A program made the position numbers and the translations under genes. From positions 54,025,802 through 54,089,801 of the forward strand of contig OU015493.1 of assembly GCA_907164885.2 (NCBI GenBank): a stretch of 64,000 bases of DNA, written 5' to 3'. Positions 45,589 to 57,763 of the stretch are shown here, piece after piece. Position 1 is the first letter of the stretch; the number at the start of each line of letters is the position of its first letter. The notes below the pieces were generated by a model. It did no database searches. It was not told where the DNA came from and saw only the letters and a program-made list of their open reading frames with translations. This DNA is from Dolomedes plantarius. Its lineage: Eukaryota > Arthropoda > Arachnida > Araneae > Dolomedidae.

Positions 45589-46994
45589 GCACAATATGTA
45601 TAACTTTTTTTTTCATGTTTGAGCTTTGTATAGAAATTTGTAAAAATTTTATCACCCTTCTATATTTTTGGGTTTTTTTTATACATGTATTATATATATA
45701 TATTTTATACCTATTAGTGCTATTAAATAAATCATCAAATCAGAGGTTTGTTTTGAGTTTATTTATTAATTAAATAAATAATGAATTAAATTAAAACTAT
45801 TTTGTAAGTATAAAATATTTAATTCTAATGAACTCATAAATCTTTTTCAAAATTGGTAAAAAACACTCTTACAATGCAATTTATGGAAACTGTATTATTA
45901 TTTTTTTAATGAAATTTTGGTACAGTAATCATACACGGTAAGCTCAAAAATAACCCGTCCACAGCTATAAGCTTATACGGGTAAGTTAGCTACTGAAATC
46001 CCGGTAGCCACGGGAATCAGAGCAACGAAAGTAACCAAAAAAAAAAAAGAACCGCCAAAGGCGCCAAAGTAAACCAATTTAACCAAAATAAACAAATTTA
46101 GGCCTGAATTTTTGGTGGCAATAACCTGGTTGCAAAAGCATTCCTGTATTCAAATAAACTTTTTTTTTTCTCTCTTTCTTAACTTTTTTTTCTTGTATTG
46201 TACACTGTACAATTCATAACAACACCAAATAAGCAATATAATAACATAAGTAATACCATGAAACATGTATAACACAGCTTGCATATCTTACAATATATTA
46301 GAATGCAAATCAAATAGATCAGAAAAGGAAATTTGCTGGTGGATAATTGCATTTCTAAATACACAAGGTACGATTACATTTCAGAGTTCTTGATAACATT
46401 ACAAGCAATTTATAATAAATAATTCAATGAAGTAAATTTCCTATGCATTTATCACAGTGCAATTTCAATTTCAATTACGTTATAATAAGTCTACGCATAC
46501 AATCCCATATACATAAACACTCATAAAGAAAACATAACATACAACTATTGCGATATAATGCATTTCAAAAACACATATATTAATATTGCATCAGTATTAA
46601 ATACAAAAAACTTATTAATGACAGTAATACAATTTAAATAATACGGATATAATTTGTATAATCATACGCGGTAAATTTACTTTATACATTTTAATTTTTA
46701 AAAGTATGTGATTCTATTATCTATTATTATTGAATCCTATAGTGCTTTTATAAATCCTACTATACCTTTAGTATTTCTAATTATCACATTGTATGGAAAA
46801 ATTTAGCGTTACAAAATAATTTAATACACTTGTATAATAGCGCATTAATCGTGGTAAAACATTCTGTCTTAAGCAATTAAAGAATCAATTGCAATGTAGT
46901 GATACTTCATCTGCAAAAAGTAATTTAAATTATAATTATAAAGACAGATGGCGCCACTAAATTTTTACAGATTCATGACGTTAAGGAACGGTGC
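45589..46994. other. 3' non-coding part of the MULE
   Basis: Likely 3' UTR followed by AT-rich filler. AATAAA at about 45726-45731 could end the transposase transcript. No further ORF recognised. Confidence 0.5.
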
Positions 46995-46995
46995 G

Positions 46996-47055
46996 TCCAA
47001 TCATCACGCTCTAAATCTCTTCCTACCTGAATCCAAGTGTGGTTTGGAAATATGC
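46996..47055 (-). repeat. MULE right terminal inverted repeat
   Basis: Complement of the left TIR, ending GGAAATATGC directly before the CTCCGGGCT target duplication. Confidence 0.9.
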
Positions 47056-47226
47056 CTCCGGGCTGACGACTCGACAAAACTTAATGAAATGCTTTAGATT
47101 CAATTACGTATCTGTGGTTCCTGTGTTTGCGTTGGAAGTCTTTGCGGGAAAATGCTCGGTTAATCATGATGTGCGGCTACGTCACCCCCTCTGCCCTATT
47201 ATTTTTCTTCCACGCCGCATATTACA

Positions 47227-47237
47227 CACACAAACAA

Positions 47238-47278
<41 letters not shown>

Positions 47279-47284
47279 AATATA
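47227..47284. repeat. (CA)n(TA)n microsatellite after an LTR end
   Basis: CACACAAACAAACACAC and longer CA repeats, then TA repeats, starting right after the ATTACA end of the family 3 LTR. Confidence 0.95.
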
Positions 47285-47286
47285 GG

Positions 47287-47759
47287 GAGCTCCTGAAAGG
47301 GATTCGGAGAATAGTTGTCTTTCAATGGGTACCATACCATTGTGGTGTTTGGGGAAACGAGATGGCAGAGTTTTTTTGCAAAAAATGGAACTGATAATCT
47401 TCAAACGTCTTCTAGAGACCTGCCATTCTATTCTGCTAAATTAGAATTAAGATAATCTTCAAACAATCGTTTCGTAGCGTGGCTTCCCATGCTTCGGGAG
47501 ATAGGTCCTGTAGTGTACTTTGTTGATATTTTGTCCCGGATTCATCCCGTACAGCTACAGTGACCGGGTTTTGACTTTTGACCGGACACGATTGTCTTAG
47601 TGCCTATTTGTTTCGTTTAATTTGACAAATTCACCTGATTGTGTCTTGTGAGACTCTGGACAAGACATGACTGCTGTTCATCTGGACGATTGTTCTGCAC
47701 TAAATGCTTTGGACTGTATTGTTAAAAAATATTTGAGAGCTTGTTGCCTGATGTCCTGA
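47287..47759 (+). pseudogene. Jockey-like LINE ORF2, RNase H and 3' end fragment
   Basis: The first frame reads RRIVVFQWVPYHCGVWGNE followed by MAEFFCKK, the His-containing core of a reverse-transcriptase-linked RNase H. Later frames give LLTGHDCLSAYL and NSPDCVL.DSGQDMTAV plus HLDDCSALNALDCIVKKY. These match the zinc-knuckle C-terminus usual after RNase H in Jockey-group LINEs (HDCL...HL.R....P.C..C...HL..C). At least two frameshifts and an in-frame TGA are present. It ends LRACCLMS-stop. Reverse transcriptase and endonuclease domains are absent (5' truncated). Confidence 0.82.
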
Positions 47760-47787
47760 TGGTCAAAGGCCGGGCATTTGTTTAATA

Positions 47788-47821
<34 letters not shown>

Positions 47822-47831
47822 TTGTGTGTTT
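47788..47831. repeat. (TA)n(TG)n microsatellite
   Basis: Sits just downstream of the LINE fragment and may derive from its 3' tail. Confidence 0.9.
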
Positions 47832-49541
47832 TTGTGTTACTTTAAAATACTATTAGTTGAAACACATCGTATAAATGTAGTCATAGAGTCGATATAGGCA
47901 AACTTCAATAATTATACCATTTTTATATATTATAAACGCATTTAGTACGCCATTATTAAGAGATAAAGTCTGTCCGGAGAGGTCCGTTCCTCACGCGACT
48001 CCTTGAAGAGAGTAAATGTAAAAACACAATTATACGGCACTTCAATATCTTAAAATGATATATCTCTGTGATTAGAATTGTCATTAGGTTAGCAAATTTC
48101 GCAGTTATGTTATACCTTATATGATATTGTGCTCTGTAGTCTAAAACTACTATTGTGGCTAGTATCTCACGGGTCATTTTTAGGTCATTTCGTCTGAGGG
48201 TAGATATAAAAATTGCGGAAAGTGTAAAATTGGTTAATAAAATTATTAATTATCGGAGATATTATGTTAAAGAATGAGTATAATCAAGTTAGGGAATAAG
48301 AAATATTTTTTGGAATATATGTGTGTGTGTGTGTATGTATTATATAAAGAGAATCCAATAAATAATATAAGTACTGAATGATACAATTAGAAGTTCTATA
48401 AAAATTTAACCGGAAGAGCCATCATACTCATTTTTATGTCATTTATACCTATGAGATTGCAGAATATTGAATAAATGCATAAATAATATTTCGTGAAAGG
48501 AAAGCATAATCAGAAATGTAAAAAAATTTTTTACAACTGTAATAAAATATTTATTTGTATAACAGTGTTAAAATATTTATTTAACTCTTAAAAGTCAAAA
48601 GGCTTGTAAATGTTATTACCCCCATAGTAAACTATTGGCACATTACAATTAAAAGCCTAAGGGTTAAATAAATATTTTACAAAGATTTAGGATGTTTTCC
48701 GTCATGGTTCTTTGACAATATAAAATGTTTTCCCCGTTGTATGGAATGGCATACACATATGTTTTAACGGTAGGAGTTGCTCACCAATTCTATTGCTGTA
48801 TAGGGAATATTATTATTATTTGCTTTATTTTGAAGTGGGGCCTATACTATCGATTTAAACCACGAAACTCTTTCATAAAGGATGTAACATGCCAAAAAGG
48901 AAATTATTATGATATAAAAGCAATAAAACTCACAAATTCTAAATTTAAGAATATGTTGAAAAAAAATTATCCCGTTTATTTATTTATTTTTGTTACTTAC
49001 ATTTGGTTTCTTAACTCAAACGTATCATTATACGGTGATCATTAAGTATGTAAAAATACTTATGCATATAAACGTTTTGGAACATTATGCATACAAAAAT
49101 TTTGGTTTAAAAATAAATTTAAAATTTGGAATATAGCGCATGTTTTTACTTTGCTGTATTTACTGAATCAGTTACAGGATATCTGAATGTTTTTCTCCCT
49201 CTATCGAACAAAAGTAAGATTTTAAAATGATTTGCCAACATATTTTATAAACATTTACGATATTTTTAGAATTTGAAAAAATTAAATTCTTTTTGCTCAA
49301 AATCGTGATTTTTGGTTCAAAGACTATTTTTTTTAGTTTTACTCTAATCGAAAAGCCCGAAAATTTGCTGAATGCAAATGAGACGGAAAAACTTCCAAAC
49401 TTTCACAGATACCTTTCAAGGGAAATTAAAATCTTTTAAAGTTCGCACGGGAAAAATACTTTTCCGAAATAAAAATAGGCTTCAGAATTCAGAAGAACAG
49501 ACCGTTTTATTAAGAAGATGTGGCATGAAAAAGGTTACAAA
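47832..49541. other. Non-coding stretch, no gene confirmed
   Basis: Contains a short (GT)n at about 48319-48336 and a 106 codon plus ORF at 48725-49045 rich in hydrophobic residues. I could not assign the ORF to a family. Confidence 0.45.
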
Positions 49542-50544
49542 TCAGTAAGTCGTAAATCCACCTCTGGCAGCTATACAAGCCGAAATACTGCGTGGCATCG
49601 AATCAGTGAGGTCACCTATGACCTCATACGGAAGATCATGCCATAATCTTTGCAACTGGGCAGTTAATTCACCATTATTCCGGGACGGCTGCAGTTGCCT
49701 TCCAAGCACGTCCCAGACATGCTCTATTGGCGAGAGGTCTGGTGACCTGGCAGGCCAGAAGAGTATATCCTTGAAGACATTGTTGGGAGATTCGCGCAGT
49801 ATGTGGACGAGTGAGGTCTTGCTGATAAATGGTACCTGGGCGACTTGATAGCATAGGCAGTACAACTGGAGTTAAAATCTCGTCCACGTAACTGCGTGCC
49901 GTCAAAGTGCGTTGAAGGACGACTGAGGTGATCGTGTGTCCAAAACAAATTGCTCCTCACACTGTCGCACATTGTGTAATAGCCGTATGCCTCTAGGACA
50001 ATAAATGCCGGATCAGACCGGTGGCCTGGCCATATACAAGGATATGACGTGTATGCGCTGGTCATCAGCATTGAGACTGAATCGGTATTTATCGCTGAGG
50101 ATCACTCGCCTCCAGTCGGTCACACCCCAATTGACACTGCCTATGATATGGGGTCAGTAGTAAGCGTCTTAATGGACGTCGGCGACTTATACCTGCGTCG
50201 ATCAGTCGTCTCCGAATTTTTTCAGTTGATACCACCGGATGTCTGGAAGGTGGCAAATGGCGTCGCACCGATTCTAGCGACGTTGTTGGTGCGGACGTGG
50301 CCAATCTTATGATTGTGCGATCCTCGCGCGCAATTTTGTTCCTGATACGCTCTGACCCTCCGAGACGGTAGACTATCCCTTCCGTGATCCATTGTTGCCA
50401 ACACCGAGCAACTGCCATATCGCTTCATCCGAGGTGGCGGCCGATACACCTGTTCGACCAACCTCCTTCTCTGAGGCCTACTATACGCCCCCTCTCAAAG
50501 TCTGACAATTGTTCGTACTGTCGCCGGTTACGTCTCAGAGGCAT
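49542..50544 (-). pseudogene. Tc1-like transposase, decayed
   Basis: The minus-strand start at 50544 reads MPLRRNRRQYEQLSDFERGR and an HTH region ending WQQWITEG. A TGA stop replaces the Arg codon expected before SDMAVARCW. Later frames give RREDR-like and RRRLIDAGISRRRPLRR blocks. The DDE core is represented by YQQDLTRPHTARISQQCL (normally QQDNARPHTA, so the second Asp site is kept but N is lost) and SPDLSPIEHVWDVLGRQL with the final acidic residue. The C-terminus closes SMPRSISACIAARGGFTTY with a stop at 49542-49544. A TIR-like end, GACAAAAAATTATATGCACC (complement near 50755-50774), lies upstream of the start. The other TIR was not found. Confidence 0.88.
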
Positions 50545-50779
50545 CTCTAGTCACAATGCCGTCCGTCCAAGTCGACAGATTTGTGTGAATAACCCTATGG
50601 CACGAGCAATCATGCTTTTTAACTCTCCCATATACGCATCTTATATGCGCATAACGAACTTATACTTATCTCATTGGCGTCGAAATTTTTGCATATCGCT
50701 TACCAGACTCTATTCCTGCCACGTTTCGTGATAGTAGCTCGATTTCTTCTGGGTGCATATAATTTTTTGTCACAGAGTG

Positions 50780-50797
50780 TGTATATATATATATATA
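50780..50797. repeat. Short (TA)n tract
   Basis: Separates the Tc1 end from the LTR at 50798. Confidence 0.9.
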
Positions 50798-51571
50798 TGT
50801 CATAATAATGTTCCACCTTTATTAATTAACGCATATTCTAAATTTTCCCGTTAATGTTTCAATAACGCAAAGCCCCCTATTTTAAATTATGACCTAAGGA
50901 TAAACGAATTAACTAGGTAAATTGTCCCTTAACGCACGTGCTAAACAGTAAGAATTGTATTCAATATCACCAGTTTTCTCGCTCCTTCCGAAAGATCATA
51001 CGACTCCTGATGCACGAGGTCAGATGGTCACCGATAACCAATTAGAAGGTTTTGGCCCCCTGGTGTACAAGGTCCTGAACCCTTCGTAAAAGCGAGAGCA
51101 GGGGTTCTCTGCGGCTTTCTTCGTGACTGTCCTCATATATTGATGTTGTCCAGTGCATGCGTTTTGTCATCTCTGCACCCTTCTTGTCTCGTTTCACTCA
51201 ATCGCCGCGCGCGCGTCTCTTTATAAATATGCCGTTACTGTTCCATTGATGTCAAGCATATTCAAGCTACGGCTGGTTACCTATGCCGATATAGTCATGC
51301 CGTATATTTGTGCCTAGTTATCGGGTTACAAGTCGTACAGTTATTATTGCTAAAATCTCTTGTGTCGTGTAATGTCGTCATCATACTTCTGCAATAAAAT
51401 CAAGTTACTGTTCGTGCGTCTCTTCTTTGGATCTCCACATTGTATTTAGTCCTGCTCTTTCCATCTGTAATGCCCAACTACGAATCTCTCCCCCGCCATG
51501 ACTACGAACTGATTTATTCGCATATCCTGTATTTACCTGCATTCGTGAATCCCCGTGATGTACAGCGCATT

Positions 51572-51574
<3 letters not shown>
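50798..51574 (+). mobile_element. Solo LTR (family 2)
   Basis: A 777 bp TG...CA unit starting TGTCATAATAATG and ending TACAGCGCATTACA. CTTTATAAATATG (about 51219) and AATAAAATC (about 51391) lie in promoter then poly-A order. Related to the minus-strand LTR at 30263-31006. (TA)n precedes it and (CA)n(TA)n follows. No internal gene region adjoins it. Confidence 0.6.
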
Positions 51575-51611
<37 letters not shown>

Positions 51612-51613
51612 TA
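51575..51613. repeat. (CA)n(TA)n microsatellite
   Basis: Directly follows the LTR's terminal ACA. Confidence 0.95.
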
Positions 51614-51634
51614 CTATATATATAGAAAAGGAGA

Positions 51635-52180
51635 GAAAATACTTATATAACAGGATGATGAAACTCCTTCTCGAATGTTCCAGCGTATGACGTGCGAGGT
51701 CAGATGTTTTCCACTGGCCAATTAAAAGTTTAACGCGCCTGTACTTTCGCGTGAGTAGAGCGTCTTTTTGCGCCTTTTGTGTCTCTGCCACAAAACCGAA
51801 AACATGTAATCTTAGCACGCTGCATTCTTTGTGAACTTTCTTGCTTCTGCATTTCGTCCTGGATAACCGTAGTAAATTGAGTTGTGGATTTTATATTCAG
51901 TATGTACGACTCCGGTCTCTTTCCGGATAAGTTAACGCGAACAGAAGAATTTAAAAGATTGTTTATGTGTTAGCCAGTGTAAAGAACTGTAACTACCCAG
52001 TGATTATGCCATCAATAAATCATCTTTATGGACGAAAGAGCCGTCTTTGCTTTGACCTGGACTCGCTTTGTGCTGATTCTCTATCTGCCGGCCTCTCCGG
52101 TGACACGTCTACAACTGTCTGAGACCCGCCGATTATTCCTACCGTGTGCTCCAACGCCACGCTTCTTCCAATTTCATTAG
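51635..52180 (+). mobile_element. LTR-like segment related to family 2 (5' truncated)
   Basis: Shares CGAGGTCAGATG, CCAATTA and AAGTTT/AAGGTTT patches with the neighbouring family 2 LTR and has AATAAATCATC at about 52014. It ends at a (CA)n(TA)n tract like the other family members. The 5' boundary is not defined. Confidence 0.4.
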
Positions 52181-52218
52181 ACACACACACACACTCATAT
52201 ATATATATATATATATAA
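52181..52218. repeat. (CA)n(TA)n microsatellite
   Basis: ACACACAC then CTCATATATAT repeats. Confidence 0.95.
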
Positions 52219-52234
52219 ACAATTTTTGGTACAC

Positions 52235-52556
52235 AAAAGTAGAACATAATTATTATATTATATTTTTAGTTAAAAAGAGGCAAATGAGTTTTAGTCTAAG
52301 CCCTCTTAGAAAGTTAAAAATTTTGGTGCCGCAAAAAAGATATTATTAAATTATAAAGATATTAGATAAATTTATTGTACAAATTACAATTTCACCAAAA
52401 GTAGAACATAATTATTATATTATATTTTTAGTTAAAAAGAGGCAAATGAGTTTTAGCCTAAGCCCTCTTAGAAAGTTAAAAATTTTGGTGCCGCAAAAAA
52501 GATATTATTAAATTATAAAGATATTAGATAAATTTATTGTACAAATTACAATTTCA
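52235..52556. repeat. Recent 162 bp tandem duplication
   Basis: The unit containing AAAGTAGAACATAATTATT is present twice with a 162 bp period. Over about 160 bp I find one clear difference (AGTCTAAGCC against AGCCTAAGCC). Confidence 0.95.
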
Positions 52557-53170
52557 AGCACTAAAGTAATAATTTCCCTTTCGTTAAATAAATTTTCTCC
52601 GACTCTTTATAAGTCTTTCTATAAGATTTTGCATATATAGAAAATAATGATAAATGACATAGAGGTGTCCCCATTTCTTCTCTATATATTTCAAACGCAG
52701 GGCGAAGTGCATTTCTCTAAAACTACCGGCATAAAAAATTTCATCATATTTCATATTTTAAAAGCACTCAGGTATATACATACTTCCTCAGCAATATTTT
52801 TTTAGAGTTATTTCGAAAAAAAAATCTGGCAAAAGAATTTTATACTGGCTAGTATATAATGTATTACTTAGGGATATTGTCTTTCAGATTTATATATTTC
52901 AACTAGAAGAGTTGACAGGCATGATTCGAGAAATGGAATTAATCTTTGAAATAATAGAAGTTTCAGTCTTAAGCCGAAGAAATTTCATGGGTGGTTTCAG
53001 AATTTTTGTATTTCTATATTTCTGAGAAAGGTTTGCAACCGTTACTAATTTTAAAAGAAAGTTTTTCTTTTCAGGCATACAAAATTTTAGGTCATAAAAA
53101 TAGAGTACAACCTGTTTTAGAAAAATTCCAGGACTCAGTTCGATAAAAAAATTTATTCATGTTAGGAACT
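52557..53170. other. Non-coding stretch, no gene seen
   Basis: AT-rich sequence with no recognisable feature. Confidence 0.5.
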
Positions 53171-53177
53171 ATTGTTT

Positions 53178-54328
53178 CTAGGTGTTGTCAAAGTAGTTAC
53201 TTCAGCTAACTATGCACAGCCGCCAACGTTTCTGGAGGCCATGGAAGCAAGTAGAGAAGACTACATCCGTGAGGATTCACAGCACATTTGTCACAGTCGT
53301 TTGAATTGCTGCCATATCTTCATGACGCTTCACTTTCAGCAGCATATTCACACTAGGAAGCAAACAAAATAATTACAAGATAAAAAGATCTTTTTATATA
53401 CCATGTTTTTAAATTTTCTGTTGAATCATATAAACTTGACAATTTTATGTATTAATAAATATTTTGTAAAAAATTTTTTTGATGAATTATCCCATCAGCA
53501 TGAAAGAAAATGAAAATAATTGGAAGTTAACTTGGGTTTAACTTTTCGTTCTCGTCTCGGCCGATAGATGGCTGCACCAGTCTACAAAACAAAATTAACT
53601 GGAAATGAATTTAATTCTGCTTAAAGATGGCTAAAAGTATTAACATAATGCATTGTCATCGTGTAAAGGGCTATTCTAAAAGTTTCAAATGTCTAGCTAG
53701 TCGGGAAGTTAGTTAAAAATGGATTACAAAATTTGTACGGGACAAACACACACACAAACAAACAAACAAGGAAGCGAGTTAATAAAAACATGGTAAAAAT
53801 AAATAAATCACACGGTGACAGGTCTGGTGAATTCGGAGGTTATGGTAGAGCAGAAATACAGTGTTTGGCCAGATATTCCTGACTGATGTTGCAGTATCTG
53901 GCCTTGCCTTGATGTGCTATAAGATACACTGTCCAGATGCCCACAAAGAAGGACGGCGCCTCCGAATTGCTTGACGCAAACGTTTCAGCACCTCAATGTA
54001 CAAGTTTTGTTTTATTGTATGTCCTTTACGCAGATATTCATGGGCACATAATCTCTAAAATAGGAAAATGCGATCAACATTTTCTTTGTTTTCGAAGGTT
54101 GCTGCTTCACTTTTTTGAAGGTTGGTGAACCATGACCTCGCCATTCGGCACTTTGGAGCTTCGTTTGAGAGTAACCTTTTTTGCCATTCAAAGACACGGC
54201 TTCTCGATAATGTCTTGTCACCATATGCTACTGTATCATATTCAATGTTTCATTAGGGATTTACCTAGCTTGACGCAGAACTTAACGTTAACCCTCTGCT
54301 TTCAATCTGCGTCCATCACGTCCATCAT
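53178..54328 (-). pseudogene. Mariner-like transposase relic with an internal insertion
   Basis: Minus-strand pieces appear in mariner order. The N-terminal QRVNVKFCVKLGKS and AYGDKTLSRSRVFEWQKR give the helix-turn-helix. SAEWRGHGSPTFKKVKQQ and KTKKMLIAFSYFRDYV give the central region, followed by an RRR-P and HD-like stretch and P.NSPDLSPC near 53825. After a gap come VKRHEDMAAIQTTVTNVL and GLQKRWRLCI..SNYFD at the C-terminus. The segment linking HTH and central domain is deleted. About 450 bp of unrelated sequence (roughly 53363-53815) separates the SPDL motif from the C-terminus. Multiple stops and frameshifts. Confidence 0.8.
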
Positions 54329-54479
54329 TTCACTTCTAACTAAATGCGACAATAAACTGAACAGTACATTCCTAAGCACAACCCTGCCACCTAGTGAGTA
54401 TACATGGAAACACTTCCAAGGTCATTTCTATTCCGAAAACATATCAGTTGATAGAATAACATCTATTTCTTGTGTCTGA

Positions 54480-57400
54480 ATTTCAGAGGTAGAAGAATTA
54501 AAAAAACAGTCCTGGAACTTTTATGACAAAGGTTGTAGATCGGTATAATATTGGATTATGTCTTAATTAGTCAGAGATTTTTTATTTTTTAGTTTCAAGC
54601 AAATTGGATTTGGCTCATGCATTGGGGTTTCATGTAAGCAGAGAGAACCCATTGCTTTTGGTGACTACTAACTAAAACACGAGTACTCAGTTTTTATGTT
54701 ATAAAAGTAATCTCCCTATTCAGATCTTGAGATTAAGCAAATGCTTGTTTAGATTAAAAGTCTAAGAAACATATTTTGCCTTGTCAGACAAATTACTTAA
54801 TCAAGCTTAAATTTTTAACTCAATCAAAATGGAACTCAGAAATGAATTTAAAACAAACTTGCAAACCAATACAAATTAAATTTTGTAACCCTATTTCAAA
54901 CCCATGGAACCCACGTTTGCATGTTCTAGTATTTCCCATTAAACTTACAAATCAGTTTAGAATTGATCTTTTAAGTCATTTCAAAAGGAACTCCAATGCA
55001 AACTTTATTTCAAGACCGGATTCAAATCCCTATGTAATGAACTTTATGCTCGGCCGAACAGAGTCTCAGAACTGGACATACGAATAAATTCAAATTGAGC
55101 TTATTGAATAAATTCTGCCTGATCTGTAAAACGACGAAATTGATTTTGATTTCAAGTTCAAACTCCAGCAAATAACGGACTTTTTGGCCGGTAGATGATA
55201 TCCATTCAAGTCATCATATTAACTGACATTCAGCGTTTCAATTGATTCAGTATGAAATTTAGAAATAAATTGAAATAAAATTATAAAATTGATCTATCTC
55301 TCTATCTATATAGCTATATAACAAACACACACACACAATAAAGTGGGATCGAATCCCAGCTAATGGTATGCTCGTTCTCTTATATACATGAAAAATATTT
55401 AACAAACCAATGAATGCTTAAATTTATTGGAAGAATGCGTGACAGACATCCTGAAAATTGAGTTAGCTATATAAACTTTTAAAATACGCCTATACGTTCC
55501 TCCCTTTACAATCTACCAACAATTTTATGGTGTAGAATTGGTGTAGAAAAGTGCTTAGCGCATTAGAAAAAAAAAGTTAAAACCACCTACGGCTGTACCT
55601 TTAGCTTAAAGCTCCTTTCAAACAGTGGATGATGGGTTTTTCTTTGTATATGTTAAGTCATAAAATATTGGGTGTAATAAGTGCAAAATTAGGTCTCATT
55701 CAGCAAAATTTGTTAACAACAAAGGATGTTACAGAAGGTTATTATGAATTTTCTGCATTTACTTTCAGTATTATAATATTGTGTCTGCGGTTCAAAAACT
55801 TCTTTTATGCCTGAAAATTAAGCTGCCTAATACGGTGGTTAAATTCTCTGAGTTACTCTTAAATCAACTAGTCACTATCTTTTACCTCTTAAATTTATTC
55901 CAAGAATGCAGACTTTTATTCTGAGTGCACTATATACTTTAAAGTGCTTCGTTCAAATGTTGCGTTGTTATTGAATTATCAAAGGGCGGACATGTATGTA
56001 TCTATGTAAAAATGTAGCAGTTGAGAAATGCGATTTTCCACATTTGAATGGTAGTTCTGGAACATGAAATTACACGCGAAAATTTTAGTTTTTCCCTCCA
56101 TCAAATCGTTTTATGCTAAAGTTGACCTTTTCATGTAAATGTAGATGGAAATTAAATCATATTTTGAAATTTCTCTTAATTTTTTGTATTGAAAGTTATG
56201 TATTAGTCTTATCTTAACGAATTTTTTTGGACTTTTTAATATCATTAAATATTTCTTTAGAAATTACATTAAATAGAAACACAAACAGAAAAAAGTCCTG
56301 TCCTTTTAACATTAAGTGATTTTAAAGTATGTGATATTTTACACCCTTCGTAGTTATACTATGCTGGCATTTTATTGGAGCTAAATGAATTTTAAAGCAT
56401 TAATTTGCATACAGGTTTAAAAGTTTTCCAGTTTCTCTCATTTATTTCTGTTTCTCTTATTTTAAAAGCAAAATTAAATTATTCATTCGCTACATATTTG
56501 CATGCGACTTAATCTAATAATAATTATGAATTTCGCTCCGCATTTAATTATGTATCTAAGTAATTGCTGAAAATCAATCTTAATTAGAGAAACTTTAAAA
56601 AGTGTAGTCTTGATTTCGAAAAAGTCTGAATTGAAAAATGTTCCTAAGGTTTCCCGTCCATAATTTTTGAGATGAAATAAATACTAAATTTGTTATCAAT
56701 TGTATGCTTTAATTACGGGTATGAAATGAATGTTTACCAATTAGTTATATAAAGAATTTCGGAATAACATACTCTAACATAAATCTGTAATGAATATATA
56801 TATAAAGGACAAATAATTTTTAGAGAAAATTTTATATATTTATACACTTGACACTCTATAAATTTATATACCAATAAAACCACAAATAAATTAATTTGTA
56901 AAGCTCCATACACATGACAAAATAATGCGACTATATCCCATTTCATATGAAAATCGTCTCATCTGTTATTTGATAGTTTAGTGTTGAGTGGCGAAAAGTG
57001 AGGTAATTTTTATTCTATAAGAAGGAAATTTAATACAGCTGTTTATTGCTACAAAAACAACTTCATTCAGCTCCATTCAATGCTAAAAGTAATGCGTATA
57101 ATTATTTGTAGAACCGATTTTTTTTAAGAAATGAAGTGCAATAAAATTGCTATAAAAGCATATTTAGTACATAACTGAAGGTATAAGAGTTTTGCTTTGT
57201 TTTTTCGTCGAGAATAAAATTTCCACGATGAATCAGTGATAAATGGAAAGTTTACTACTCTGAAATTTTTTTCTGCAAGGATATAGTAAAAAGTACTTTT
57301 CGTTCTTGCAGAATTATCAGCCCCAAAATTCTATCATATTTCATATCTTAAAAGCATTCAACTAGATTTATGCTTTCTCCGTGGAATTCTTCAATGCCCC

Positions 57401-57755
57401 TATGACATAAAAATCTGTGGCGGTTTCTTTTTTGGTCCTTTGTAATGTATTATTCTGGGGCAATTTTTTGAGTTACGTGCTTTATTTTCGATATCGTGTT
57501 CACCGTAAGTGCCGACACGGCTATAAATCATTGAAATGGTATAAGTGTAAATTCAAAACGAAAAAAAATCTGAGTTAGTTTATATTGGAGTTCGGTTATC
57601 TGATATTTACCAATGATGAGTGGGTAATATAAGCCGGATTTGGTCGTTTGAACTGAGTATATTAATGATTCTACCTTTTTTCCCCTCATAAATACTATTT
57701 ATATACTTTCACTGGAATTCACCCGTTAAAGAATTATTGGAATATAAAAGGTTAT
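54480..57755. other. Non-coding stretch with minor repeats
   Basis: No gene seen. A short (CA)n lies at about 55324-55337. Just after it GGGATCGAATCCCAGC resembles a polymerase III B box on the minus strand, but no A box was found. The 103 and 70 codon ORFs are not recognised. Confidence 0.5.
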
Positions 57756-57763
57756 GTCTAGAG

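Larger units (their letters stand above)
40880..47055 (+). mobile_element. Mutator-like element (MULE) with intact TIRs and 9 bp target duplication
   Basis: TIRs of about 60 bp begin GCATATTTCCAAACCACACT at 40880 and mirror the end at 47055 with only a few mismatches. The flanks 40871-40879 and 47056-47064 are both CTCCGGGCT, a perfect 9 bp duplication typical of MULEs. The related sequence at 32.06 kb lacks the insert. The element carries an intron-containing transposase gene on the plus strand, and was later hit by a MITE (42798-43027) and a solo LTR (44116-44998). About 1.4 kb of AT-rich non-coding DNA (45589-46990) separates the gene from the right TIR. Confidence 0.93.
40438..47226 (+). 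repeat. LTR-like repeat (family 3), right copy, split by a MULE
   Basis: The segments 40438-40879 and 47056-47226 together correspond to the left copy 31601-32228. A purine tract directly precedes it, as for a 3' LTR. It ends CATATTACA and runs into (CA)n(TA)n. Similarity to the left copy is high, with scattered substitutions and a short deletion near 40577. Confidence 0.65.

Noticed and set aside
48725..49045. A 106 codon hydrophobic plus-strand ORF that briefly looked like a membrane transporter exon
   Set aside because: No transporter motif or convincing splice signals support it, and no neighbouring exon was found.
53172..53372. A 66 codon plus-strand ORF
   Set aside because: It is the antisense shadow of the mariner C-terminal relic (VKRHEDMAAIQ...QKRWRLC).
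55338..55375. tRNA or SINE at GGGATCGAATCCCAGC
   Set aside because: Only a B-box-like match is present. No A box at proper spacing and no cloverleaf could be seen.
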